Below, piece by piece: positions 1-7,547 of a DNA stretch of 7,547 nucleotides. The notes beneath the pieces are model-generated. The model saw only the letters and a program-made list of their open reading frames with translations, had not been told where the DNA came from and ran no database searches. Made by a program: the position numbers and the translations under genes. This stretch comes from Bacteroidota bacterium (GTDB lineage: Bacteria; Bacteroidota; Ignavibacteria; UBA10030): the NCBI GenBank assembly GCA_003453835.1, contig DMMN01000336.1, positions 22,079 through 29,625 of the forward strand. Direction: 5' to 3'. Position 1 is the first letter of the stretch, and each line of letters begins with the position of its first letter.

Positions 1-3000
1 CGCAAGCGAGCCAAAGAGTCGCAGCGCCTGACCGAGTCGCTCTATCAGGTGCTCATGGATGCAGCGAACGATGCAATTTTCATTATCGACCGGCACGATC
101 GCATTCAATATGTGAATACGTATGCGGCCACGCTGTTCGGGAAAGACAAACGAGAACTGATCGGACAGCCGCGAGCGAAGCTCTTCCCCACAGAAGCGGC
201 GGCAAGACAATGGTCGTCGCTTGAGAAGGTGTTCCTCAAGGGTGGGCCGGTCTATCAAGAGACCTCCACACCATTCCCCAGCGGGAGACTCTGGCTTGCG
301 ACAACCCTCGCGCCTATCAAGAACGACGACGGTGAGGTGGAGGCGGTCGTGGGCATTTCCCGAGATATTACGGCGCAGAAAAAAGCAGAAGATGCGCTGA
401 AAGAGAGCCAGCAGTTCATCTCCAGGGTGATCGATACGACGCCGGACATCATCTATGTGTTCGATCTTGTGGATCGGCGTAGCGTCTTCGGCAATCATCA
501 GATCGCTGAGTCCCTTGGATATGAGCCCGGCGAGATCCAGGCTATGGGTGACACGCTTTTGACACGACTTATTCATCCCGACGACTTGCAGAATGTCTTG
601 AACGAGCTCGAGCAGATTTCGGAGGACAAGACCGGCGCGCTCTTCAGCAATGAGTATCGCATCAGGCGCGTCGACGGATCGTGGCGGCATATTCTCGATC
701 GGAAAACCGTCTTCATGAGAAACGCGGACGGCTCGGCCCGGCAAATCGTCGGCGTCGCTCAGGACATCACCGAACGGAAGAAGATCGAGGAAGCGCTGCG
801 CGAGAAACAACGCCTTCTTACCGAAGCTCAACGGATCGCCAACTTCGGGAGCTGGGAGTCTGACGTCCCGTCGGGGAGAATTACGTGGTCGGATGAGATG
901 TACAGAATCTTTGGCGTCTTACAACATACATTCGAACTGAACAGCGAATCATTCATCAACCTGATCCACCCTCTCGATCGGCGCGCAATGCAAGAATGGA
1001 TCGGCGCAGCCCTTGCGGGGAAGCATCCCGGTGAACTCGACTTCCAGATTGTGAGGCCTGACGGGACGGTACGCTTCATTCGGGGGGGAGGCGAAACATC
1101 GTTTGACGAATCAGGAAGACCGCTTCGAATCGTAGGCACCGCCCTCGATATCTCCGACCGCAAGCGGGCGGAGGAGGAGATGGCGAAACTCAACAAAGCC
1201 TTCCAGAGCAGCGGAGAAGTCGTCTTCATGACCGACAGCTCCGGCGTGATTACGATGGTAAATCCGGAGTTCACCAAACTCTACGGCTTTTCGCCCGATG
1301 AGATTATTGGTAGGGCGACGCCGCGAATCTTGAAAAGCGCACAAGAAGATCTTGTGTTCTATGAAGCATTCTGGAAGCTGATTTCCTCCGGAAAAATCTT
1401 CAAGGGGGAAATGGTCAACAAGACCAAAGACGGTCGCCTTGTGACAACTGAGAGCTCCGTGAACCCGATATATGATAATCGAAATTCGATTATCGGATTT
1501 CTTGCCGTCCAGAGGGACATCTCCGAACGGAAGCAGGCGGAGAGAAGAATCAAGAATCTGGGTCGGGTCCACGTCTTCCTCGGCCAGATCAATCAGGCCA
1601 TCGTCCGAACGGTCACCCGCCAGGAACTCTTTGATGAAGTGTGCCGGGTCGCGGTCGAGCATGGTGACTACAGCTTCGCCTGGATTGGCGTTGTGGCCGC
1701 CGGATCGAAACCCGTGACACCTGTGAGTCATTGGGGCATCGAGGGAGGGTTCTTCTCGATCGCCGCCACGTCGGCGGAGGACGTGGCGGAAGGCAGGAAT
1801 CCAACCGGCACTGCGCTAAGGACCGCAACCCACGTCGTCTGCAATAACATCGAGCAGGACGCTCTGACGGAATCATGGCGTGAGGAGGCATTGAAAAGAG
1901 GATATCGTTCGTGTGCGACCTTCCCGTTGAAGCTCGACGGCAAACTCGTGGCGCTCCTCAATCTCTATTCTTCCGAATTAGACCATTTCGGCACAGAGGA
2001 GATCGGACTGCTGAACGAGATAACCGCCGATATTGCCTATGCACTCGAATCGATTGCTCGAGAAACAAGGCGCAAAGACGCGGAAGAGGCGTTGCGGAAG
2101 TCCGAGCTTCGATATCGAAACCTCTTCGAGAAGGCAAACGATGCCGTGCTCATCTTCGATCCTGAGAACGAGATCATCCTTGATGCAAATGAAAGGGCCT
2201 GTAGAACCTACGGGTTCACCAGATCTGAGCTGGTCGGAATGAACCTGAAAGAGCTGACCAAAGAAGTGGCGCGGGGTGAGGATCAGATTCGACAGCTTCT
2301 TCGGGATGGCTTCTATGAGGAATTTGAAACCGTACATTTCACGAAGGATGGAACGGCCATTTCCTTTCTCGTCAACTCCTCAGTCATCGAACACGAAGGG
2401 AAGAAAGTGGTTCTCTCGATCAATCGGGATATTACCGAGCGAAAGCGCGCAGAGGAGGCCTTGCGCGAGGGAGAGGAGCGTTTTCGAAGCCTCTTCGAGA
2501 ACTCCACTATCGGCATCTATCGAACAACTCCGCAGGGAGAAATCGTCTTGGCGAATCCGGCACTTGTCCGGATGCTGGGATATTCTAGCGTAGAGGAGCT
2601 GGTGGCGCGCAATCTGGAGCAGGATGGATTCGAACCGACGTATCCACGAGACGAATTCCGGCTTCGCATCGAGAAGGAAGGAGAAATCAAAGGTCTTGAA
2701 TCCGCCTGGAAACGTAGAGATGACTCCACGATCTTCGTTCGAGAAAGTGCCAGGACTTTCCGTTCCCCGGACGGGACTATTCAATACTATGAAGGAACAG
2801 TGGAAGACATCACTGAACGCAAGCAGGCAGAGGAGGAAACGCGTCGTCGATTGAATGATCTCACGATCCTTTTCAATGTTAGCGCTTCGCTCGGTCGGAG
2901 TTCTTCGCTGCAAGCATTGGGTCGTCATGTAATTGATACGGTCGAAAATCTTCTTGGATGGCGGCGAGGATCGATCTGGCTCATCGACAAGGCGGGTGAG

Positions 3001-5328
3001 AATCTCCAACTGCTCGCGCACAGCCGGATGGGCCTCGACGACAGGACACTGGATAGGGCGTTGCAGCACGTTCGCTCGCTTGTGACTCGCGTGGGTGAGG
3101 GCATCTCCGGCTGGGTGGCGATGCACGGCGAGCCGGTTCGCTGCGGAAACGTCAAAGATGACCCGCGCTATGTTGAGGGCGACTCGTCGACGCGGTCCGA
3201 AATGTGCGTGCCGCTGAAAGTTGGGGGCCGCACGATCGGATCGATCAATTGTGAGAGCGACAAACCCGACGCCTTCAGCGAGCACGACGAGCTCCTCTTG
3301 ATGACGCTGAGTGGAGAGATTGCCGTCGCCATCGAGAATGCTCGACTCTTTGAGGAGATCGAACGCGAGTTGACCGAGCGGAAGAAGACGGAGCAGGCAT
3401 TGCAGGAATCCGAACGTCGCTATCGGCAGGTGATCGAGGAAGCCGTCGAAGTCATCTTCACTACCGATCTGAACGGCAATTTCACCTACGCCAATCCTGC
3501 CGGTCTCAAAGCATCGGGGTACACACTGGAAGAGCTGACGTCCCTGAACTATCTCGATCTCGTTCTTCCCATCCACAAACGCCTGATGTCGTATGCATTC
3601 CAGCGCCAGTTTCTCGAGAGGAAGGCGAACACGTTCGCCGAGTATTCCTTCCTTGCGAAGTCCGGTGAGGTCAAATGGTTCAGCCAGAACACGACTCTCC
3701 TCACCGAGGAGGGCGATGTGAAAGGCTTCCACGTCATTGCTCGCGATGTCACCGAGCGGAAGGCTGCTGAAGAAGCAAGCAGGCGTGCAGGGGAAGAGAT
3801 GCGGAAATCGGAGGAGCGGTATCGGCAACTTGTGGAAAGCGCCCGCGACACCATCTACACGCTCTCGTCCGCCGGAACTATCACTTCTCTGAATGCCGCC
3901 TTCGAATCGATGACGGGCTGGAAGGTTGGTGACTGGATCGGTAAGTCATTTACCGGTATTGTGCATCCCGAGGATCTGGCGCTGGCGATTCGGAAATTCC
4001 AGGCGACCATGCGCGGCGAGCAGTTCCATCCCTATGAGCTTCGTATCAAGACGCCCGCTGGGCGGTATGTGGTCGGCGAATTCACCGTCACGCCGCAGAA
4101 ACAGGATGGGGCGGTTGTCGGCTCGCTAGGAATCGTTCGGGACGTGACGGAACGAAAAGAGCTTGAGCGACAACTCATCCAGGCGAAGAAGATGGAGAGC
4201 CTCGGGACACTTGCAGGCGGCATCGCTCACGATTTCAACAATATCCTTGGCATAATTTTGGGCCACGCCTCTATCCTTGATGGAACGAAGGTCAATGCCG
4301 CGAGTCTCTCGAAGAGCGTGGAGGCGATTACCAAGGCTACTCAACGGGGTGCCTCACTGGTAAAGCAATTGCTCACGTTCGCCCGCAAAACCGAAATCCT
4401 CTTCGAGACCGTAAACGTGAATGATACGGTGAATGAGATCAGCAAGCTTCTAAGCGAGACGTTTCCAAAAGTGATTGATGTATCTGTCCACCTACGGGAT
4501 CGTCTGCCCGCTATTCTGGCGGACGCAACGCAACTCCACCAGGTGCTTCTGAATCTCTGCGTGAATGCCCGCGATGCGATGCTTCCGGCCGGCGGCACAC
4601 TTACGATGGCGACCCAACCTACCTCGGGAGACGAGGTCCGCGCCCTGTTCCCCACGGCCGACGCGATGGAGTACGTTCACGTGAGTGTAGCCGACAGCGG
4701 GATGGGCATGGACGAAGCGACCCGCCAGCGGATCTTCGAACCGTTCTTCACAACGAAAGAACTGGGGAAAGGGACCGGGTTGGGGCTTGCTACGGCGTAC
4801 GGCATTGTTCAAAGCCATCATGGCTTCATCAGCGTCGAAAGTGAACCGGGTCGAGGCACGATCTTTAGCATCTTTTTTCCGGTTCAACCGCGTGAAATCG
4901 AGAGAATCGAATCGGTCGTCATGGAGAACGTCGAGCCCGTGGGAGGATCGGAAACGATCTTGATCGTAGAAGATGAGGAGATGCTGAGAAACATGCTCTA
5001 TGCGATTCTCGAAGGGAAAGGCTACAAGGTGCTCGCCGCACAGGATGGGGAAGAAGGCGTTCACCTGTTTACACAACATCATAACGAGATCGCATTGGTT
5101 CTGTCCGACCTCGGACTTCCGAAGCTCGATGGACATCGGATGTTTCTCAGGCTCAAGCAGATGAGTCCTTCACTCAAATTCGTCATCGCGAGCGGGTATG
5201 TGGAGCCGAACGAAAAATCGGAGATGTTCAAAGCGGGTGTGAAGGATTTTGTCCAGAAACCGTACGAGCTGCGACAGATCCTTGGCAAGATCAGAGACAT
5301 GCTCGATAAGGACGGGGCCGCGAGCTAG
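1..5328 (+). CDS. Multi-sensor hybrid histidine kinase (8 PAS, 2 GAF, HisKA, HATPase, REC), 5' partial
   Basis: Residues are numbered from the GTG at 49; sixteen more precede it to the window edge without a stop. They read [10 protein letters not shown], the helix that normally follows a PAS domain, so the real start is upstream. Order: PAS 1-108, 122-241, 256-371 and 384-493; GAF (GAF_2-like, PTGTA and [12 protein letters not shown]) 505-668; PAS 687-796 and 810-922; GAF 937-1104; PAS 1122-1237 and 1255-1367; HisKA 1381-1449 with H1394 in AHDFNN; HATPase 1494-1611 with N1502/N1506, [15 protein letters not shown] and [11 protein letters not shown] 1636-1756 with E1641/D1642, phosphoacceptor D1687, S1715 and K1737. 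All catalytic motifs are intact. No membrane segment is visible, so it is probably cytoplasmic. The inferred role is autophosphorylation at H1394, then transfer to D1687 and on to an unseen HPt protein or regulator. The DxxN after the histidine could allow phosphatase activity. Ligands are unknown. It ends in TAG, tail-to-tail with the second kinase. Confidence 0.96.
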   Translation, partial: RKRAKESQRLTESLYQVLMDAANDAIFIIDRHDRIQYVNTYAATLFGKDKRELIGQPRAKLFPTEAAARQWSSLEKVFLKGGPVYQETSTPFPSGRLWLATTLAPIKNDDGEVEAVVGISRDITAQKKAEDALKESQQFISRVIDTTPDIIYVFDLVDRRSVFGNHQIAESLGYEPGEIQAMGDTLLTRLIHPDDLQNVLNELEQISEDKTGALFSNEYRIRRVDGSWRHILDRKTVFMRNADGSARQIVGVAQDITERKKIEEALREKQRLLTEAQRIANFGSWESDVPSGRITWSDEMYRIFGVLQHTFELNSESFINLIHPLDRRAMQEWIGAALAGKHPGELDFQIVRPDGTVRFIRGGGETSFDESGRPLRIVGTALDISDRKRAEEEMAKLNKAFQSSGEVVFMTDSSGVITMVNPEFTKLYGFSPDEIIGRATPRILKSAQEDLVFYEAFWKLISSGKIFKGEMVNKTKDGRLVTTESSVNPIYDNRNSIIGFLAVQRDISERKQAERRIKNLGRVHVFLGQINQAIVRTVTRQELFDEVCRVAVEHGDYSFAWIGVVAAGSKPVTPVSHWGIEGGFFSIAATSAEDVAEGRNPTGTALRTATHVVCNNIEQDALTESWREEALKRGYRSCATFPLKLDGKLVALLNLYSSELDHFGTEEIGLLNEITADIAYALESIARETRRKDAEEALRKSELRYRNLFEKANDAVLIFDPENEIILDANERACRTYGFTRSELVGMNLKELTKEVARGEDQIRQLLRDGFYEEFETVHFTKDGTAISFLVNSSVIEHEGKKVVLSINRDITERKRAEEALREGEERFRSLFENSTIGIYRTTPQGEIVLANPALVRMLGYSSVEELVARNLEQDGFEPTYPRDEFRLRIEKEGEIKGLESAWKRRDDSTIFVRESARTFRSPDGTIQYYEGTVEDITERKQAEEETRRRLNDLTILFNVSASLGRSSSLQALGRHVIDTVENLLGWRRGSIWLIDKAGENLQLLAHSRMGLDDRTLDRALQHVRSLVTRVGEGISGWVAMHGEPVRCGNVKDDPRYVEGDSSTRSEMCVPLKVGGRTIGSINCESDKPDAFSEHDELLLMTLSGEIAVAIENARLFEEIERELTERKKTEQALQESERRYRQVIEEAVEVIFTTDLNGNFTYANPAGLKASGYTLEELTSLNYLDLVLPIHKRLMSYAFQRQFLERKANTFAEYSFLAKSGEVKWFSQNTTLLTEEGDVKGFHVIARDVTERKAAEEASRRAGEEMRKSEERYRQLVESARDTIYTLSSAGTITSLNAAFESMTGWKVGDWIGKSFTGIVHPEDLALAIRKFQATMRGEQFHPYELRIKTPAGRYVVGEFTVTPQKQDGAVVGSLGIVRDVTERKELERQLIQAKKMESLGTLAGGIAHDFNNILGIILGHASILDGTKVNAASLSKSVEAITKATQRGASLVKQLLTFARKTEILFETVNVNDTVNEISKLLSETFPKVIDVSVHLRDRLPAILADATQLHQVLLNLCVNARDAMLPAGGTLTMATQPTSGDEVRALFPTADAMEYVHVSVADSGMGMDEATRQRIFEPFFTTKELGKGTGLGLATAYGIVQSHHGFISVESEPGRGTIFSIFFPVQPREIERIESVVMENVEPVGGSETILIVEDEEMLRNMLYAILEGKGYKVLAAQDGEEGVHLFTQHHNEIALVLSDLGLPKLDGHRMFLRLKQMSPSLKFVIASGYVEPNEKSEMFKAGVKDFVQKPYELRQILGKIRDMLDKDGAAS
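1474..1494. repeat. Perfect AT-rich inverted repeat inside the fourth PAS domain
   Basis: GATAATCGAA at 1474-1483 and TTCGATTATC at 1485-1494 are exact reverse complements around a single A at 1484. Only 6 of the 21 bases are G or C, lower than the surrounding gene. In frame it encodes DNRNSII (residues 476-482), in a loop before the last PAS strand. It could be a site for a dimeric protein or a small RNA hairpin, or chance. No function is known. Confidence 0.5.
1763..1789. repeat. GC-rich inverted repeat inside the first GAF domain
   Basis: CCGCCACGTC at 1763-1772 is the exact reverse complement of GACGTGGCGG at 1780-1789, with a 7-nt spacer. It would make a strong 10-bp hairpin in the mRNA with eight G-C pairs. 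It lies in sequence encoding the variable part of the GAF domain (around ATSAEDVAE) and has no T-tract after it. It may slow ribosomes or be a chance product of GC-rich codons. Confidence 0.4.
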
Positions 5329-5330
5329 CA

Positions 5331-5371
5331 CCTTCGGAAGGTCTGGTGCATTGTGCGCGACTTTCCGAAGG
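5331..5371. terminator. Intergenic hairpin, possible bidirectional terminator
   Basis: CCTTCGGAAGG at 5331-5341 pairs with CTTTCCGAAGG at 5361-5371 over 11 positions. The only imperfection, 5340 with 5362, is a G·U pair in plus-strand RNA and a C/A mismatch in minus-strand RNA. The 19-nt loop can fold further: GTGCA at 5346-5350 with TGCGC at 5354-5358 around TTG, with one wobble. The element starts 2 bp after the plus-strand stop and ends 11 bp before the minus-strand stop, filling most of the 54-bp gap. That placement between convergent genes suggests shared termination or 3'-end protection. Neither strand has a T-tract after the stem, so it is not a classical intrinsic terminator. The structure is seen; the function is inferred. 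Confidence 0.55.
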
Positions 5372-5382
5372 GGAGCAGGACT

Positions 5383-7547
5383 CTACGGCCGATCCAGGGC
5401 CTCCCGTACCTTCAGCATGACTTCGTTCAACGCATACGGCTTCGCGACAAACCTGACAAGACCTTCCGAGGACATTTCTGCTCGGACGTCGGGCTCAATG
5501 TAGCCGCTGGCAAAGATGATCTTGAGATTGCCGTTTGCGACGCGCATCCGCTTTGCCGCCTCCCATCCGCCGATCTTGGGCAATCCAAGATCCGTGAGCA
5601 CGAGATCAATCTCATCTTTGTGGCGATAGAATAGGCGAACTGCCTCATCGCCGTCTCCCGCGGGAATAATTCGATAGCCGTTTCCCATCAGCGCCTGGCA
5701 GAGAAGATCCCGCAGCATTTCTTCATCCTCGACGAGCAAAATAGTCTCCGTTCCGGCCGTACTTCCTGCGGTCGCATCAGGTGCTAGAGGCTCCTCGGTG
5801 TTCATCTCGAGATATTTCGGGAAATAGAGATGAAACGTGGTGCCGATGCCCTTCGTGCTTTCGACCTCGATGAACCCGTTATGGCCCTTGACGATTCCGT
5901 AGACAACCGAGAGACCGAGACCCGTGCCCTGCCCGATCCCCTTCGTCGTGAAGAACGGCTCAAAGATCCGTGCTCTGGTGAGATCATCCATACCGATTCC
6001 GGTATCGGAAACGCTGATGTGGACATACCGATCGCTGACGGCATCCTCGAAGCGCCGGCGCATTTCTTCGCCATCAAAAGTCTCCGTTCGAATCGTCAGC
6101 ACTCCGCCCAGGACGCCTTCTCTTCGCTTGTCAACCATTGCATCGCGTGCGTTGACACAGAGGTTCAGAAGACACTGATGAAGCTGGCTTTGATCGGCTT
6201 TGACGAACACAGGTTTTGGATCAAGAACCGATGTCAGCTCGATCGTTTTCGGAAACGTCTCGGACAACAGCGTTGCCAGTTCCTCGATTTCCTTGTTCAC
6301 ATCGATTTTGGTGACATGGACTTCCGTCTTGCGCGCAAAGGTGAGAAGCTGGCGGACTAGACCAACCCCACGTTGAAGGGCCTTGTCGATAGCATCGACG
6401 CCTTTTTGAAGTGACTGAGGGTTCGCGCTGAAGTCCTTCAGCGTGTGCGTGTAGGCCATGATGATGGCGAGAACGTTATTCATATCATGGGCGATGCCGC
6501 CGGCGAGCGTGCCGATGCTCTCGAGCTTCTGCGATTGCCGGAGCTGCTCTTCCAGCTTCTTTCGCTCTCCAATATCCCGAACAGTCGAGATGACGAACAA
6601 CTTTCCCCCGATCACGATGGCTGACGTAGAGGTCTCGCAGTCGATGAGGGCGCCGTCTTTTTTCGTACCCTTGAACTCATAGAGCGTTGGGGCGGATTCA
6701 CCGCGGAGTCTCCTCCGGCCATACTCGTCCATCCTTCGGGCTTCATCAGGTTGCAACACAACGGAGGGATGGCGGTCCTTGAGTTCCTCCGGGCCTGCGT
6801 ACCCGAACAGCGCGGCGAAGGATTTGTTGGCGTACCAAATTCTTTCCCCATCCTCCACGATCATGCCGTCGCGTGAGGCGTTGAAGATTGCCTCAAACCA
6901 TTGATTCGATCGTCTGATTCCTTCCTGTGCTTCTTTACGCTCGGTGACATCCCGGGAGTTTGAGACGATTGCCCTGACATTCGGATCGGACAGGAGATTC
7001 GATCCCTGCACTTCCATCCAGCGATAGGTTCCGTCCTTGTGCTTCAGTCGAAGCTCTCTGAGAATGGAGCTTTCCGGTGACCGGAGAAGGCTTCCAAAGG
7101 CCTCCTGTGCGTTTTGTAGGTCGTCCGGATGGAGAAGGTCAAATGCGTTGCGCCCGATGTATTCTTCCATCGTGTAGCCGAGAATGGCCGCGACGGAAGG
7201 GCTCGTGTCGATCACCGTTCCGTTGACGTCGTACAATCCGATCAGGTCCGTGCCGTTTTCAATGAGCGCACGGAATCGTTTCTCGCTCGCCTTGAGTTTC
7301 TCTTCTGCGGCCACCTTTTCCGTCACTTCATTGGCAAGGACTAAACGGGCTGGGGTGCCAAAAAAGTCGATTTGATGGGCTGAGATTTCGACAACGATTG
7401 TCGAGCCGTCCTTCTTGCGATGACGCCAGACTCCGGTGTCGAAGGATCTCTTGAGAGTATCGACCAGATGCGTGCGAAGCTTGTCGAGGTCTTCGGGCGG
7501 CCGGATGTCCTCAATCGTCATCGAAAGGAACTCATCGCGCGAATAGC
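5383..7547 (-). CDS. PAS-domain hybrid histidine kinase (3 PAS, HisKA, HATPase, REC), 5' partial
   Basis: Residues are numbered from the ATG at 7519-7521. The frame stays open to the right edge, adding YSRDEFLS before that Met. Together with the following MTIEDIRPPED this is a typical mid-PAS segment, so the Met is internal and the gene starts outside the window. Order: partial PAS to about 79; PAS 80-194 (HPDD, KDGTYRWME, RDVTERK); PAS 206-320 (WYANKSFAALFGY, RDIGERK); HisKA 333-400 with H345 in AHDMNN; HATPase 445-568 with N453/N457, [16 protein letters not shown] and GQGTGLGL; REC 592-708 with E598/D599, phosphoacceptor D644, S672 and K694. Catalytic residues are complete. The common Asp after the phosphorylation site (MDG in CheY) is Gly here (KIGG), a usual variation. 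No membrane segment or output domain is seen. The catalytic half closely matches that of the convergent kinase, suggesting paralogy. It probably feeds an HPt protein or regulator elsewhere; its signal is unknown. The stop is TAG. Confidence 0.96.
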   Translation of the reverse strand, partial: YSRDEFLSMTIEDIRPPEDLDKLRTHLVDTLKRSFDTGVWRHRKKDGSTIVVEISAHQIDFFGTPARLVLANEVTEKVAAEEKLKASEKRFRALIENGTDLIGLYDVNGTVIDTSPSVAAILGYTMEEYIGRNAFDLLHPDDLQNAQEAFGSLLRSPESSILRELRLKHKDGTYRWMEVQGSNLLSDPNVRAIVSNSRDVTERKEAQEGIRRSNQWFEAIFNASRDGMIVEDGERIWYANKSFAALFGYAGPEELKDRHPSVVLQPDEARRMDEYGRRRLRGESAPTLYEFKGTKKDGALIDCETSTSAIVIGGKLFVISTVRDIGERKKLEEQLRQSQKLESIGTLAGGIAHDMNNVLAIIMAYTHTLKDFSANPQSLQKGVDAIDKALQRGVGLVRQLLTFARKTEVHVTKIDVNKEIEELATLLSETFPKTIELTSVLDPKPVFVKADQSQLHQCLLNLCVNARDAMVDKRREGVLGGVLTIRTETFDGEEMRRRFEDAVSDRYVHISVSDTGIGMDDLTRARIFEPFFTTKGIGQGTGLGLSVVYGIVKGHNGFIEVESTKGIGTTFHLYFPKYLEMNTEEPLAPDATAGSTAGTETILLVEDEEMLRDLLCQALMGNGYRIIPAGDGDEAVRLFYRHKDEIDLVLTDLGLPKIGGWEAAKRMRVANGNLKIIFASGYIEPDVRAEMSSEGLVRFVAKPYALNEVMLKVREALDRP
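5801..5834. repeat. Compound inverted repeat at the HATPase-REC junction of the minus-strand kinase
   Basis: The outer arms TTCATCTC (5801-5808) and GAGATGAA (5827-5834) are exact reverse complements. Inside them TATTTC (5813-5818) and GAAATA (5821-5826) are also exact reverse complements around GG. Only a 4-nt bulge (5809-5812) interrupts the stacked stems, giving up to 14 paired positions; in RNA the innermost C-G pair would probably open to give a 4-nt loop. On the minus strand it encodes residues 563-574, the last HATPase strand and the first residues of the linker to the receiver. Function is unknown. Confidence 0.45.

Noticed and set aside
1340..1356. Inverted repeat CACAAGA / TCTTGTG with a 3-nt spacer
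   Set aside because: Seven-bp arms with a short spacer are expected by chance about once in a sequence this long. There is no context suggesting function.
3246..3261. AATTGTGAG followed by AGCGACAA, resembling a lac operator half-site
   Set aside because: Only one half matches, it lies deep inside the second GAF coding region, and no LacI-type regulator is present. Treated as coincidence.
2380..3828. Long open frame (482 codons) on the strand opposite the plus-strand kinase
   Set aside because: Its codons are exactly in register with the sense codons, so antisense stops can arise only from sense TTA, CTA or TCA, which this gene rarely uses. The translation shows no recognisable domain. Similar in-register antisense frames at 1111-1731, 1978-2337, 4492-5136 and 5830-6360 have the same cause.
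3939..3955. Inverted repeat CGGTAA / TTACCG with a 5-nt spacer
   Set aside because: Six-bp arms are common by chance, and the repeat lies inside the conserved eighth PAS coding region.
1..4188. LOV, haem or phytochrome-type photosensor among the PAS and GAF domains
   Set aside because: No NCRFLQ-type LOV motif and no recognisable phytochrome-type bilin-binding Cys motif was seen. Haem binding cannot be judged from sequence by eye, so no ligand is assigned.
5329..5382. Small gene or promoter in the intergenic gap
   Set aside because: The gap is only 54 bp between two convergent stops and is mostly hairpin. No promoter-like hexamers or ribosome binding site were seen.
6658..6663. A6 run on the minus strand (codons AAA AAA G) as a programmed frameshift site
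   Set aside because: The run is not in the X-XXY-YYZ phase needed for -1 slippage, no downstream stem was seen, and Lys-Lys-Asp-Gly is a normal PAS motif here.

Overview
The window holds the downstream parts of two convergently transcribed genes for multi-sensor hybrid histidine kinases, with a 54-bp gap between their stop codons. No RNA gene, mobile element, CRISPR array or further gene is supported. The DNA is bacterial: the proteins are two-component kinases read with the standard bacterial code, and GC content is around the mid-50s percent by eye. The catalytic modules (AHDFNN or AHDMNN H-boxes, [10 protein letters not shown]-terminal receiver with a DLGLPK motif) are of a kind common in environmental, sensor-rich Gram-negative lineages. 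I cannot name the phylum from the sequence alone.

Layout. Plus strand, 1-5328: a very large hybrid kinase that is open at the left edge, so its N-terminus lies outside the window. The visible order is PAS x4, GAF, PAS x2, GAF, PAS x2, HisKA, HATPase, REC. Intergenic, 5329-5382: mostly filled by an inverted repeat that would fold as a hairpin in either transcript. Minus strand, 7547-5383: a second hybrid kinase, open at the right edge. It begins inside a PAS domain and continues as two more PAS domains, HisKA, HATPase and REC. Neither true start codon is in the window. The GTG at 49 and the ATG at 7519-7521 are internal codons, so no promoter or ribosome binding site of either gene can be seen.

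How they may work together. Both proteins look like soluble cytoplasmic sensors in the part visible. Signals at the PAS and GAF domains would pass through short helical linkers to the HisKA dimer. The catalytic domain would phosphorylate the H-box histidine and pass the phosphate to the protein's own C-terminal receiver. Neither has an output or HPt domain, so a separate HPt protein or response regulator elsewhere is expected. Their C-terminal modules are closely similar, with long identical stretches and the same 29-residue spacing from the last PAS motif to the catalytic histidine. This points to paralogues that might share partners.

Nothing here is clearly a new biological system. The points most worth checking are the size and regular modularity of the sensor array, the paralogous tail-to-tail pair, the intergenic hairpin, and several unexpectedly good inverted repeats inside the coding sequences.
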